64,000 nt of DNA, taken from the NCBI RefSeq assembly GCF_002310495.1, contig NZ_CP023344.1, positions 3,241,501 through 3,305,500 of the forward strand, in the 5' to 3' direction. The translations under genes and the position numbers were made by a program. Numbering within the stretch: position 1 is the stretch's first letter; the number at the start of each line of letters is the position of its first letter. Below are positions 25,925 to 33,581 of the stretch, one piece after another. Below the pieces are notes generated by a model. It made no database searches and was not told the DNA's origin. It saw only the letters and a list, made by a program, of their open reading frames with translations. The DNA comes from Nibricoccus aquaticus (GTDB lineage: Bacteria; Verrucomicrobiota; Verrucomicrobiia; Opitutales; Opitutaceae).

Positions 25925-28639
25925 ATGATCACACCGGGTGTCATTCATAACGGGAGGAATTACCTTACGCACCATCTTCGGAAGAACGACTACTGGGCTG
26001 AAGGCGAGCGGGAGGTGCAGGGCGAATGGATCGGTCTGGCTGCGGAAGCGCTGGGACTATCGGGAACGGTCACCGATGATCCTTTCGACGCCTTGCGCGA
26101 GAACCGACATCCGCAGACGGGTGAGCAGTTGACCGCGCGTGAACGAAAGCACCGCGTGGCGTTTTCGGACATCCAACTTTCCGCGCCGAAAGATGTGAGT
26201 GTACTGGCGATGGTCGGAAACGACGAGCGCGTGCGCGAGGCGTTCATCGAGTCCGTGAAGATGGTGCTGGGCGAGATGGAGCGCTATGCAGCGGTTCGTG
26301 AGCGGCGTGGTAACGCGGCGACTACCGAAGCGTTTCGACTAACTGGCAATTTTGTCGGCGGGCTTTTCATTCATGACGCGAGCCGGGCTTTGGATCCTCA
26401 GTTGCACGCGCATGCCGTGCTCGCGAACGCGACATGGGATGCGGAGCGCAATGCGTGGTTCGCGCTGCAGCCGGCGGAGATGATCCGCGCTTCGCCGTAT
26501 TTGCGGCAGGTGCTCTATCGTGAACTCGCCGGTCGGATCCGTGCGCTTGGTTACGAGCCGTATGATATGAGTTCGACCGGGTTCTCGGTTCGCGGTGTCG
26601 AGCACCTGCGCGAGCGTTTCTCGAAACGCTCTAACCAGGTTAATAAACTAGCCGAAGAACTTTCGGCGAAAAAGGGGCGCAAAGCATCGAAGGGTGAAGT
26701 CGAAGTGCTCGTGCGGGAATCTCGTGGCGACAAACTGACCGAAGCGAGCACTGAGGCTGTCCGCATGAGTCAGCGCGCGGAGCTCACCAAAAGCGAAGCG
26801 CGCGGATTGGATGACCTCGTGCGCGCCGCGCGTGCCGAGCCTTTGCGTGAGCAATGGTCGCACGGCCAAGCGCGCGTCGTCCTAGATGCGGCGCTGCGAC
26901 ACGTCTACGAGCGATCCAGCGTAGCGCGCGAAGGAGTCGTGTTAAGCGCCGCGCTGGAATTCCATCCGGACTTCTTTCACTGGCGCGAGCTTCGCGAAGC
27001 GCTGGCAACCCATCCGGATGTCATCCGCAAGGAAGGGGAGATGACGTTGCGATCGATCTGCCGTGAAGAGGCGCTTACGGTGCAACGCGTCGTTAACGGA
27101 AAGAATCAACGCTTCGGAATAGGCGGTGCCGGCGATCTGCCGGAGACACTAACCGTCGGGCAGAGAAATGCCGCTAAAGCGATTCTCCGAAGTCGTGACT
27201 TTGTGAGCGTCCTGGTCGGTGACGCGGGTACCGGCAAGACGACCGTTCTCACAGCCATTGAGCAATCCCACCTGAAGTCAGGCGGGCAGCGCTTCATGCC
27301 GCTGGCACCGACAACGAAGGCGCGCGATGCACTGGTGAAAAGCGGTTTTGAAAGTGCAGATACCGTTCAGCAGTTCCTCGTGAGCCAAGGTCTCCAATCG
27401 CAAGCGGTCGGCCGTGTCGTGTTGGTGGACGAAGCTGGTCTGCTGTCCACGCGGCAACTCGATCAACTCACGCAGATCACGTATAATCTTCGCGCTCGTC
27501 TGCTCCTCGTTGGTGACACGAAACAGCATTACAGTGTGGAGCGGGGTGACGCGTTGCGGAATGTAATCATCAATTCGCAGACGCCGGTGGCGCGACTCGC
27601 GGAGGTGTTGCGCCAACGCAATGAAGAGGATCGTCAGTTCAGTCGCTTGCTCGCGTCGGGCGAAGTCGCCGACGCCTTTGAGTACGCCGATAGGCGAGGG
27701 CTTATCCGTGAAGCGGAAACGGACGATGCACTGTTCGCGAAAGCGGCTGAGCATTACGTCGCGAATCAAGTGAAGGGAATCGAAACGCTGGTCGTGATTC
27801 CGTTCTGGGACGAGATCGATCGCTTCAACGCGCAGGCACGTCCGGCACTACGCGACGCTGGCCTCCTCGGTGAAACTGAAGTGGTCCGCGAAGCCGTGAA
27901 GCCGCTAACTTGGACGCTACAGCAGAGGGCGCATTGGAATCAGTACCAGGTAGGCGACCGGTTGCTCTTCGCGCGCGACACGCGATTTTTTAAACGCGGT
28001 GCCGCTGCCGAAGTGGTGGCGATATTGCGGAACGGGCTCATCGCGAAAGGCGCAGACGGTCGTGAAGCCAAGATCACGCGAAAGCAAAGCACGGCGTTCA
28101 ACGTTGGGCGCGTGCAGGCTTTGTCTGTCGCGAAGGGTGATAAAATTTTGATCCGCGGTCATCATCCTCAAAGCGGGCTCGCGAACGGAGATTTCAAAGA
28201 GGTCGCGCTCGTGGAGCCGGAAACCTGCAGGGTCGTTTTCACGGACGGAAAGGAACTGCCGACTGATTTCGCGGCGTGGACTTACGGTCACGCGCTCACG
28301 TCCTATCGTTCTCAAGGCACCACTTCGGAAGAATCGTTGCTCGTGCTGGGCGAAGTCGCGACACGTGCGCTTGCACGTCGCCAGTTCTACGTCGGCAACA
28401 CTCGGTTTCGAGGCGCGCATGCGATCTACGTTTCTCAAAAGGAGGAGATTTTCCGCCGCCTCTCCCAGCCTGACCGCGGTCGTGAGTTAGCGACTGAATT
28501 TGTTGAGCGGCGCAGACTCGCGGAGCGCGAGCAGATGACTTCTCGCGTGCAACAAAATCTCAGCGATCTCGTTCGCAGGGCACAGCTGAGCGACGCGATG
28601 AGAGAAGAACAGTCTAAGGGACAGCGTTATTCTCTATGA
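25925..28639 (+). CDS. MobF-type relaxase/helicase (TrwC/TraI-like)
   Basis: From ATG at 25925 this is 904 residues. The TrwC relaxase domain (about 1-290) has Tyr residues near the start (GRNYLTHHLRKNDYW), the GEWIGLAAEALGLSG block and the metal-binding LHAHAVLANAT (His161, His163). The SF1 helicase part (about 410-850) has Walker A GDAGTGKTT (432-440) and DEAG (502-505). It should nick and unwind the island for conjugative transfer. The usual paired Tyr-Tyr is here Tyr-Leu, so fewer catalytic tyrosines may be used. Neither a coupling ATPase nor a type IV secretion gene is present. Confidence 0.92.
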   Translation: MITPGVIHNGRNYLTHHLRKNDYWAEGEREVQGEWIGLAAEALGLSGTVTDDPFDALRENRHPQTGEQLTARERKHRVAFSDIQLSAPKDVSVLAMVGNDERVREAFIESVKMVLGEMERYAAVRERRGNAATTEAFRLTGNFVGGLFIHDASRALDPQLHAHAVLANATWDAERNAWFALQPAEMIRASPYLRQVLYRELAGRIRALGYEPYDMSSTGFSVRGVEHLRERFSKRSNQVNKLAEELSAKKGRKASKGEVEVLVRESRGDKLTEASTEAVRMSQRAELTKSEARGLDDLVRAARAEPLREQWSHGQARVVLDAALRHVYERSSVAREGVVLSAALEFHPDFFHWRELREALATHPDVIRKEGEMTLRSICREEALTVQRVVNGKNQRFGIGGAGDLPETLTVGQRNAAKAILRSRDFVSVLVGDAGTGKTTVLTAIEQSHLKSGGQRFMPLAPTTKARDALVKSGFESADTVQQFLVSQGLQSQAVGRVVLVDEAGLLSTRQLDQLTQITYNLRARLLLVGDTKQHYSVERGDALRNVIINSQTPVARLAEVLRQRNEEDRQFSRLLASGEVADAFEYADRRGLIREAETDDALFAKAAEHYVANQVKGIETLVVIPFWDEIDRFNAQARPALRDAGLLGETEVVREAVKPLTWTLQQRAHWNQYQVGDRLLFARDTRFFKRGAAAEVVAILRNGLIAKGADGREAKITRKQSTAFNVGRVQALSVAKGDKILIRGHHPQSGLANGDFKEVALVEPETCRVVFTDGKELPTDFAAWTYGHALTSYRSQGTTSEESLLVLGEVATRALARRQFYVGNTRFRGAHAIYVSQKEEIFRRLSQPDRGRELATEFVERRRLAEREQMTSRVQQNLSDLVRRAQLSDAMREEQSKGQRYSL

Positions 28640-29016
28640 TCAACGACCCTGTCATCAGGAGGCCAAAGCATCATTTCGAAACGGCCAATCAACCGTCCGG
28701 CGTTACATTCGACGATGGCGATGCCCGTACGCATTTCCCGTGGTCGCATTTCACACTGATGCGCTACAGCTATTCCGAACCCGATGTGATCAAGATCATG
28801 ATAGGGGAGTGGCTCGTGACGGTACGGGGGCACAACCTCGAACCACTCATTGAGGCTATCGAGAAACGTTCGCTGGCAAAACTGCGAGCCCAGCCCGAGC
28901 TCATGAATGATCGCAAATACGAGATCGATTCGTTCGCCACCGGAATTCGTCTACAGCCCAAAGCGCGCGGGGCTGACGGCCAGCCAGCGCAAAGCGAACT
29001 ACCCTTTTTTCGGTAG
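28636..29016 (+). CDS. Small protein coupled to the relaxase
   Basis: This 126-residue protein overlaps the relaxase stop by 4 bp (ATGA), so it is translationally coupled to it. The core (FPWSHFTLMRYSYSEPDVI, then IMIGEWLVTVRGHNLEPLI and EAIEKRSLAKLRAQPE) looks like a compact alpha/beta fold with no catalytic motif. It ends in ELPFFR, encoded within the second copy of the 19-bp repeat. I do not recognise the family. An accessory role in mobilization, or in control of relaxase, is suggested by the coupling only. Confidence 0.7.
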   Translation: MINDPVIRRPKHHFETANQPSGVTFDDGDARTHFPWSHFTLMRYSYSEPDVIKIMIGEWLVTVRGHNLEPLIEAIEKRSLAKLRAQPELMNDRKYEIDSFATGIRLQPKARGADGQPAQSELPFFR

Positions 29017-29045
29017 GTGACGTACCACTTTTTCGGTAGATGCGC
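28999..29045. repeat. 19-bp repeat copy 2 and a degenerate third copy
   Basis: CTACCCTTTTTTCGGTAGG (28999-29017) is identical to 25861-25879 and overlaps the stop codon of the preceding gene. A degenerate copy, GTACCACTTTTTCGGTAG, follows at about 29020-29039. The three copies with the same centre and arms suggest a binding site or a recombination scar around the mob genes. Confidence 0.5.
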
Positions 29046-29084
29046 GCACTTGGACGTTAGCGGTTTCGTCGAAAAATCTAGTCC

Positions 29085-29321
29085 ATGATCACAACGAAAA
29101 CACTTCCGCGTCAGGCTGAGGCAACGGACGGACTTACGGGCCGCAAATTCAGCAAAGCAAAGATCATCGCCGGGCGGCTCGGCGTCTGCACTCGAACGAT
29201 TTTCCGTTGGGCTGATGACGGCAAAATCGCCCGGCATAAAATCAATGCGCGGGTAGTGCTCTTCGATGAAACAGAGGTGATGGAGTTAATCCGGTCGGCG
29301 AGGGTGGGTGGTGTACTCTGA
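29085..29321 (+). CDS. Excisionase-like HTH protein
   Basis: This 78-residue protein is dominated by a MerR/Xis-type helix-turn-helix (KIIAGRLGVCTRTIFRWADD, then GKIARHKINARVVLFDETEV). Small proteins of this kind act as recombination directionality factors and bend DNA next to the att site. It sits about 700 bp from the right att repeat, on the side opposite int. Excisionase is therefore the best guess; a transcriptional repressor of the element is the alternative. Confidence 0.7.
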   Translation: MITTKTLPRQAEATDGLTGRKFSKAKIIAGRLGVCTRTIFRWADDGKIARHKINARVVLFDETEVMELIRSARVGGVL

Positions 29322-29417
29322 TCCGTAGGCTGCGTCTTCGTATCGCGGGCCAATCGCTCGGCGACTTAGTCGTTTTGATCTTCGCCTCATAACGCATGCG
29401 ATCATCATGAAGCCTGC

Positions 29418-29840
29418 ATGCAGGCACGCCCCTCATCCTTGAAAGAAATCGCAGAGTTGTCCGAATCGATTTCCGATTTTGGGTGGTATCTCCGCGACTG
29501 GTTACATGAGCTGCGAAAAGTTTCTTCGCGTGGGCAGGCGGCAGCGACTATAGTCAGTGAACCGGAGAGATTGCGGGAGAAGTTTACCCAAGGGGACATT
29601 GCTGATGCTTGGCTTGCGGCTTACGCTGAACACCTGGCAAGCAGCGTTGGGATTGCTCCTCCGCCTTGGGCTTCTGCTCCGTGGCGAATTTTGAATGAGC
29701 CCAGTTTTGATGAGGGAGCGACTGCGGCACTACGCGAACACGCGCTCTTAGGTTCGCCACCGGCTTTTAGGAGTAGGAATATTTTCACGCCGTCGGTTGA
29801 TCTGCCGCTGCCGTCTTCGTTGCGAATAGAAGGACGGTAG
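29418..29840 (+). CDS. Hypothetical protein at the right end of the island
   Basis: This 140-residue protein has an N-terminal helical part (SLKEIAELSESISDFGWYLR). The segment DIADAWLAAYAEHLASSVGI, then PPPWASAPWRILNEPSF, has the style of a domain seen at the C-terminus of some HTH antitoxin-like proteins, although I cannot name it. The ATG at 29418 is used because the one 11 bp upstream leads to an early stop. It lies next to the excisionase-like gene and 100 bp before the right integrase repeats. Confidence 0.6.
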   Translation: MQARPSSLKEIAELSESISDFGWYLRDWLHELRKVSSRGQAAATIVSEPERLREKFTQGDIADAWLAAYAEHLASSVGIAPPPWASAPWRILNEPSFDEGATAALREHALLGSPPAFRSRNIFTPSVDLPLPSSLRIEGR

Positions 29841-29941
29841 CTAATCCGCGAAAACGGAGGGTTAATGCTGTCAGCCACTACCTTTCGTTAGGAGTTCGGC
29901 GCAAAATCGACTGTGGTAAAAACCGCGCCCCGGAGGATCAA

Positions 29942-29967
29942 AAAAGTGGCCAAGAAGTGGCCAAGCA
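29942..29967. repeat. Right cluster of integrase-type direct repeats
   Basis: These 26 bases match 9319-9344 exactly and hold two copies of AAGTGGCCAAG 11 bp apart. They lie 43 bp inside the right att repeat, whereas the left cluster lies about 130 bp inside the left one. Arm-type integrase sites have this unequal, both-ended arrangement. Confidence 0.65.
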
Positions 29968-30010
29968 TCTTTTCAGAAATTTCTTAGAAGTTGCGCATCT
30001 CATTGATGGA

Positions 30011-30058
30011 GATGGCTGCCCGGGTAGGGATCGAACCTACGACCAAGTGATTAACAGT
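30011..30058. repeat. attR: Right attachment repeat (inside tRNA-Asn)
   Basis: These 48 bases are identical to 9141-9188. They cover the CCA end, acceptor strand, T-arm, variable region and anticodon arm of the tRNA gene on the minus strand. Recombination here leaves the tRNA intact. Confidence 0.93.
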
Positions 30059-30087
30059 CACCTGCTCTGCCACTGAGCTACCAGGCA
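30013..30087 (-). tRNA. tRNA-Asn (anticodon GTT)
   Basis: Read on the minus strand, the gene folds into a full cloverleaf. The acceptor stem is TGCCTGG/CCGGGCA with discriminator G, and the D-stem is GCTC/GAGC. The anticodon stem GGTGA/TCACT carries the loop CTGTTAA, and the T-arm is GTAGG/CCTAC around TTCGATC. CCA is encoded. Its 3' part is the integration target of the island. Confidence 0.97.
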
Positions 30088-30279
30088 ATAAACCAACCTA
30101 AAGAGGGGCGAAAGGACAGGCGGCGAAGCGGGCTTGTCAACGATAGTTTTAGTTCATCCCGTGAAATTCTCTACCTCATCCAAAGTTTTGTTTGCTTCGC
30201 CGGGCGTGGGCCTGTTCTTTCGCCGCCCTTTTCCACTACGCCTGCCCTCGATTCCCGGGGTGACAGGGGGAACGAAACC

Positions 30280-31038
30280 ATGAGCAAACAACAGTTCAAA
30301 CTAAACGTCATTCCTCGCGCTAGCACGGGCCGCTCTGCTTCCCGCCGTCTGCGCAAGGCCAACCAAGTTCCTGCGATCCTCTACGGAAAGCACACCAGCC
30401 CCGAGACTCTCGCGGTAGATGGTCCGGAGTTCACCCGCCTCCTTAAGGCCATCGCCGGTTCCGCTGCGCTTGTCGAATTGCAGCGCAAGGACGGCAAGGC
30501 CTCCGGCGCTCTCTCCTTCCTTCAGGAAGTGCAGCGCGACCCGATCACCGACAAGTATCTTCACGTCGATCTTCAAGAAGTGAAGGCTGACGAGAAGATG
30601 GAGATCCGCGTCCGCCTCCAGCTCGTTGGCGAATCCTTTGGTGTCAAAAACCAGAGCGGCGTTCTCGAAACGCCATCGCAGTATCTGCGCATCCGCTGTT
30701 TCCCCAAAGATCTTCCTCCATACATCGCGATCGATGTTACCGAGCTGAAAGTCGGCGAGACCCTTCACATCGGCGAACTCAAGGCCATCGAAGGCGTTGA
30801 TTTCCTCGACGATAAAGCCCAGTCCGTCGTCTCGTGCGTTGAGCCTGTTGCCGAAGAGGCTGCCGCTGTCGCCACGCCTGCCGCTGGTGCTGCTCCCGCC
30901 GCTGGTGCCGCCGCCGCTCCCGCTGCTGGTGCCACGCCTGCCGCCGGTGCCGCTGTTCCCGCCGCTGGCGCGAAGCCCGCTGCTGGTGCCGCTGCCAAGC
31001 CAGCCGCCGCTGCTGCGAAGCCCGCCGCCAAGAAGTAA
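30280..31038 (+). CDS. rplY: 50S ribosomal protein L25 (CTC form) with Ala-rich tail
   Basis: This 252-residue protein binds 5S rRNA. The N-terminal L25 domain (about 6-95, RASTGRSASRRLRKANQVPA and AILYGKHTS) is followed by the beta-rich CTC domain (about 100-190), as in general-stress protein CTC. The last 60 residues are an Ala/Pro/Gly/Lys repeat tail built from AAGA and PAAG units, ending in PAAKK. It is the first of a run of translation genes: pth starts 60 bp later. Confidence 0.93.
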   Translation: MSKQQFKLNVIPRASTGRSASRRLRKANQVPAILYGKHTSPETLAVDGPEFTRLLKAIAGSAALVELQRKDGKASGALSFLQEVQRDPITDKYLHVDLQEVKADEKMEIRVRLQLVGESFGVKNQSGVLETPSQYLRIRCFPKDLPPYIAIDVTELKVGETLHIGELKAIEGVDFLDDKAQSVVSCVEPVAEEAAAVATPAAGAAPAAGAAAAPAAGATPAAGAAVPAAGAKPAAGAAAKPAAAAAKPAAKK

Positions 31039-31098
31039 GTTTCCCGCCTGGGCCGCTTCGCTTGACCGCGAACGGCCCGGACGATTGTTCTTTGAGTC

Positions 31099-31692
31099 AT
31101 GTCCATTTCGCTCGTTGCCGGTCTCGGCAACCCCGGGCGCGAGTACGAGGCCACCCGCCACAACGCGGGTTTTCTCGTCCTCGATGCTCTGGCCCGTCGC
31201 CAAGGTCTCGCGTGGCAAAAGCAACGCGCCTACGACGCCGAGACCGTTCGCTGGGACCGCGCTCCCGGGCAGAGTATTCTGCTCGTGAAACCGCTGACCT
31301 ATATGAACGACAGCGGCCGCTCGCTCCAGAGCCTCGGAAGTTTTTACCGCATTCCGCCCAAATCGATGGTCGTCCTATACGACGATCTGAACATCGATCT
31401 GGGCCTGGTGAAAATCTCCCTTACCGGCAGCGCGGGCGGTCACAACGGTGTCGCCAGTCTGCTCCAGCATCTTGGCGATGGCTTCATCCGCTACCGTCTC
31501 GGTGTCGGTCCGAAGCAGCCTCCGCAAATGGACCTCAAGGACTTCGTCCTCGGCAAATTTACCCCCGACCAACAAACGATCATCGATCAATCACTCGACC
31601 ATTACCTATCCGGCCTCCAACTCCTCCTCGAACAAGGAACTGAGCGGGCCATGAACACACTTAACAGAAGAGAAAAAAATGAGCCAAAATAA
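31099..31692 (+). CDS. pth: Peptidyl-tRNA hydrolase
   Basis: This 197-residue enzyme releases peptides from dropped-off peptidyl-tRNA in the cytoplasm. Conserved features are GLGNPGREYEATRHNAGF with the catalytic His, the substrate-binding Asn of KPLTYMNDSG, and the VLYDDLNIDLG acid. GSAGGHNGVASL and the RLGVG region are also present. It overlaps the next gene, rpsF, by 14 bp in another frame, so the two are probably co-translated. The rplY-pth order is common in bacteria. Confidence 0.95.
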   Translation: MSISLVAGLGNPGREYEATRHNAGFLVLDALARRQGLAWQKQRAYDAETVRWDRAPGQSILLVKPLTYMNDSGRSLQSLGSFYRIPPKSMVVLYDDLNIDLGLVKISLTGSAGGHNGVASLLQHLGDGFIRYRLGVGPKQPPQMDLKDFVLGKFTPDQQTIIDQSLDHYLSGLQLLLEQGTERAMNTLNRREKNEPK

Positions 31693-31975
31693 ACGTACCT
31701 ACCGCGCGACCTTCATCCTCGATAACCGCGGCAAAGAAGACACCGTCGAACAAATCATCGACGGTGTTAAAACTGACATCGCCGCCGTCCAAGGCGAAGT
31801 CACCGCCGTGGAGAATCTCGGCAAGCGCGACTTCATTCGCGTCACCGACAAGAAACTCACCGCCGCGACCTACGTGCAGGTGGATTTCGCCGCTCCTCCC
31901 GCCGGTCCGGCCCAGCTCAAAGAGCGCCTGCGCCTCAACAACAGCGTCCACATCTCCTTCGTCCAATCCCGCTAA
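31679..31975 (+). CDS. rpsF: 30S ribosomal protein S6
   Basis: This 98-residue primary rRNA-binding protein of the small subunit has the S6 ferredoxin-like pattern: TYRATFILDNRGKEDTVEQ, then VTAVENLGKRDFIR and the final HISFVQ. The ATG lies inside the end of pth. It is followed 25 bp later by ssb, the order seen in many rpsF-ssb operons; the usual third member rplI is found 3.7 kb downstream instead. Confidence 0.93.
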   Translation: MSQNKRTYRATFILDNRGKEDTVEQIIDGVKTDIAAVQGEVTAVENLGKRDFIRVTDKKLTAATYVQVDFAAPPAGPAQLKERLRLNNSVHISFVQSR

Positions 31976-32000
31976 GCACGACTGCGTGCGCTAAAGCCCC

Positions 32001-32486
32001 ATGGCCTCTTTCAACCAAGTCATCCTCGTTGGCAACCTGACGCGCGATCCGGAACTCCGGGTCACGCCAAAGGGCACCGCCATCTGCCAGTTCGGCCTCG
32101 CCGTGAACCGCCAGTTCAAGGACGAGTCGGGCCAGACCCGCGATGAGACGACGTTCGTTGATATCGAGGCGTGGGGTAAGCAGGGCGAACTGGTTGCCAA
32201 GTATCTCACCAAGGGCAGCCCGGCGCTCGTTCAAGGGCGTCTCAAGCTCGATCAGTGGGAAGACAAGCAGACCCAGCAGAAGCGCAGCAAATTGAAGGTT
32301 GTTCTGGAGAACGTACAGTTCCTCTCCAGCCGTGGTGCGGGTGGTCCTGGCGCTGGTGGTCAGGGCGGTCCTGATGAAGGCATCGACCAGACTGCGCCTG
32401 TCGAGCGGCACACGCCGCCGCCGCGCACGAACTCGCGTCCGACGCCTCCTCCGCAGGAGAATATCGACGAAGACGTGCCGTTCTAA
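32001..32486 (+). CDS. ssb: Single-stranded DNA-binding protein
   Basis: This 161-residue protein has an OB-fold domain (about 1-110: FNQVILVGNLTRDPELRVTP, CQFGLAVNR, FVDIEAWGKQGELV). A Gly/Pro/Thr-rich linker follows, and the conserved acidic tip DEDVPF that binds DNA-repair and replication partners. It protects single strands during replication and recombination and sits after rpsF in the expected operon. A terminator begins 27 bp after the stop. Confidence 0.95.
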   Translation: MASFNQVILVGNLTRDPELRVTPKGTAICQFGLAVNRQFKDESGQTRDETTFVDIEAWGKQGELVAKYLTKGSPALVQGRLKLDQWEDKQTQQKRSKLKVVLENVQFLSSRGAGGPGAGGQGGPDEGIDQTAPVERHTPPPRTNSRPTPPPQENIDEDVPF

Positions 32487-32512
32487 GGATGGCGCGATTC
32501 GATTTTAGATAA

Positions 32513-32547
32513 CAAAAGGCCCCCGCATTTCCGGGGGCTTTTTTATT
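32513..32547 (+). terminator. Rho-independent terminator after ssb
   Basis: The stem GCCCCCG/CGGGGGC (32519-32525 and 32532-32538) has a 6-nt loop and is followed by a run of T. An A-run on the other side means it can also serve the convergent minus-strand operon that ends at 32593. Confidence 0.9.
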
Positions 32548-32592
32548 GGAGGCTGACTGGCGCTGATCGCAGTCGGCAGGGCCGGAGTGCGA

Positions 32593-33006
32593 TCATGGAG
32601 TGGAGGCGGTCAGGGAGATGGCAGCGCGGACGGAGGCGTTATCTGCGGAGGCGGGGATAGGGAATGCGAGGATGTTGGAGTTTTCGTTGTGAGCGGAGCC
32701 GATGGGAGGAAACGGCACGGCGGGTCGGTGGCGCGTGGAGGGATTTTTCAGATGCACAATCCCGTGCATGACAGAGGAGGCGGCGGGCGAGGCGAAGGCT
32801 TCGAGCACCTGGATCGAGTCGAGCGCGCGCCAGCGTTCGAGGCCGCCGGGCACGGGCTCATCGTTTTCCAGACGCACGTGGCGGCCCGAAGGCGTGACTT
32901 CAGCGATGCGGGTGCGGTGGAAGTGTTCGCCGTCGGAGGTGACGAGGACGAGGCAGCCTTTCAGGTGCTGGCGGAGTTCGTCGCTCATGGGAGTGCGGGG
33001 GCTCAC
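32593..33006 (-). CDS. Hypothetical protein, end of the two-component operon
   Basis: This 137-residue protein has a conserved-looking first half (DELRQHLKGCLVLVTSDGEH, then ARL-like VRLENDEPVPGGLERW), which reads like a small beta-barrel. The second half looks disordered. It overlaps the preceding receiver-only gene by 4 bp and is the last gene of the unit. I do not recognise the family; a role in the same signalling pathway is inferred from coupling. Confidence 0.6.
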   Translation of the reverse strand: MSPRTPMSDELRQHLKGCLVLVTSDGEHFHRTRIAEVTPSGRHVRLENDEPVPGGLERWRALDSIQVLEAFASPAASSVMHGIVHLKNPSTRHRPAVPFPPIGSAHNENSNILAFPIPASADNASVRAAISLTASTP

Positions 33007-33533
33007 AGGGCGGTGAAATCGACGGTGGTGGCGGCGCGCTCGGCGGGGGTGGCGTGGCCGGGCGCGTAGGCGTAGCGGACGACGCAGCCGGAGAGGAAAA
33101 CTTTCCCTGCGAGCACGGCTTCGACGGCGTCGCGGAGGTCGGTGGTCATGCCGTCTTTGACGACGTAGCCCATGGCGCCCATTTCGAAGCCGATGCGGGC
33201 GGTCTCGTAGTCGTCGTCGCTGGTGAGGAGGATGACTCGGGTGCCGGCGTGGCGGCGGAGGATCTCGCGGGTGGCCTGGAGTCCGTTCATGCGCGGCATG
33301 TGGATGTCGGTGACGATGAGGTCGTGCGGGTGGAGCGTCGCGCAGGCGACGAGTTCCTCGCCATCGGCGGCGGTGGCGACGACCTCGCAGCCATCGCGAG
33401 TGAGGATGAGGCGGACGCAGTGCCGCATGAAGTCATTGTCGTCGGCCACCAAAATACGGATACGCCGCTGGTCGCCTGTTTTCCGCCGGCCCGCCGTTTG
33501 CGCATCCCCGTCCCGCTGTGTATGTCGATTCAT
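33003..33533 (-). CDS. Receiver-only response regulator
   Basis: This 176-residue protein is one REC domain (about 25-145). It has the acidic pair (ILVADDND), phospho-acceptor Asp in LIVTDIHMPRMNG, Thr/Ser in VILLTSDDD and the switch Lys in GYVVKDGM. There is no DNA-binding output domain. It lies 48 bp after a NarL-type regulator and is coupled to a small hypothetical gene. It may act as a phosphate sink or bind a partner protein. Confidence 0.88.
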   Translation of the reverse strand: MNRHTQRDGDAQTAGRRKTGDQRRIRILVADDNDFMRHCVRLILTRDGCEVVATAADGEELVACATLHPHDLIVTDIHMPRMNGLQATREILRRHAGTRVILLTSDDDYETARIGFEMGAMGYVVKDGMTTDLRDAVEAVLAGKVFLSGCVVRYAYAPGHATPAERAATTVDFTAL

Positions 33534-33581
33534 GGTGCGGCCAGTTTATCGCGCGCGCGCGCGGGTGTGAATGCGCACAAG

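Larger units (their letters stand above)
9141..30058. mobile_element. tRNA-Asn genomic island (integrative mobilizable element)
   Basis: The ends are a 48-bp direct repeat. Inside are a tyrosine integrase at the left end, an excisionase-like protein near the right end, and a MobF relaxase. No coupling protein, VirB-type ATPase or replication initiator is visible. This fits an element that integrates by site-specific recombination and is mobilized by another element's conjugation machinery. Cargo is hipBA, a type I restriction-modification operon with three extra genes, and a nuclease-like orphan. Base composition is visibly lower in GC than the flanks, lowest around 23.4-25.6 kb. Confidence 0.9.

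Noticed and set aside
30884-31020. Repeat region in rplY taken as a non-coding tandem repeat
   Set aside because: The frame stays open, with in-frame Ala/Pro/Gly codons to a proper stop, so it is a coding tail.
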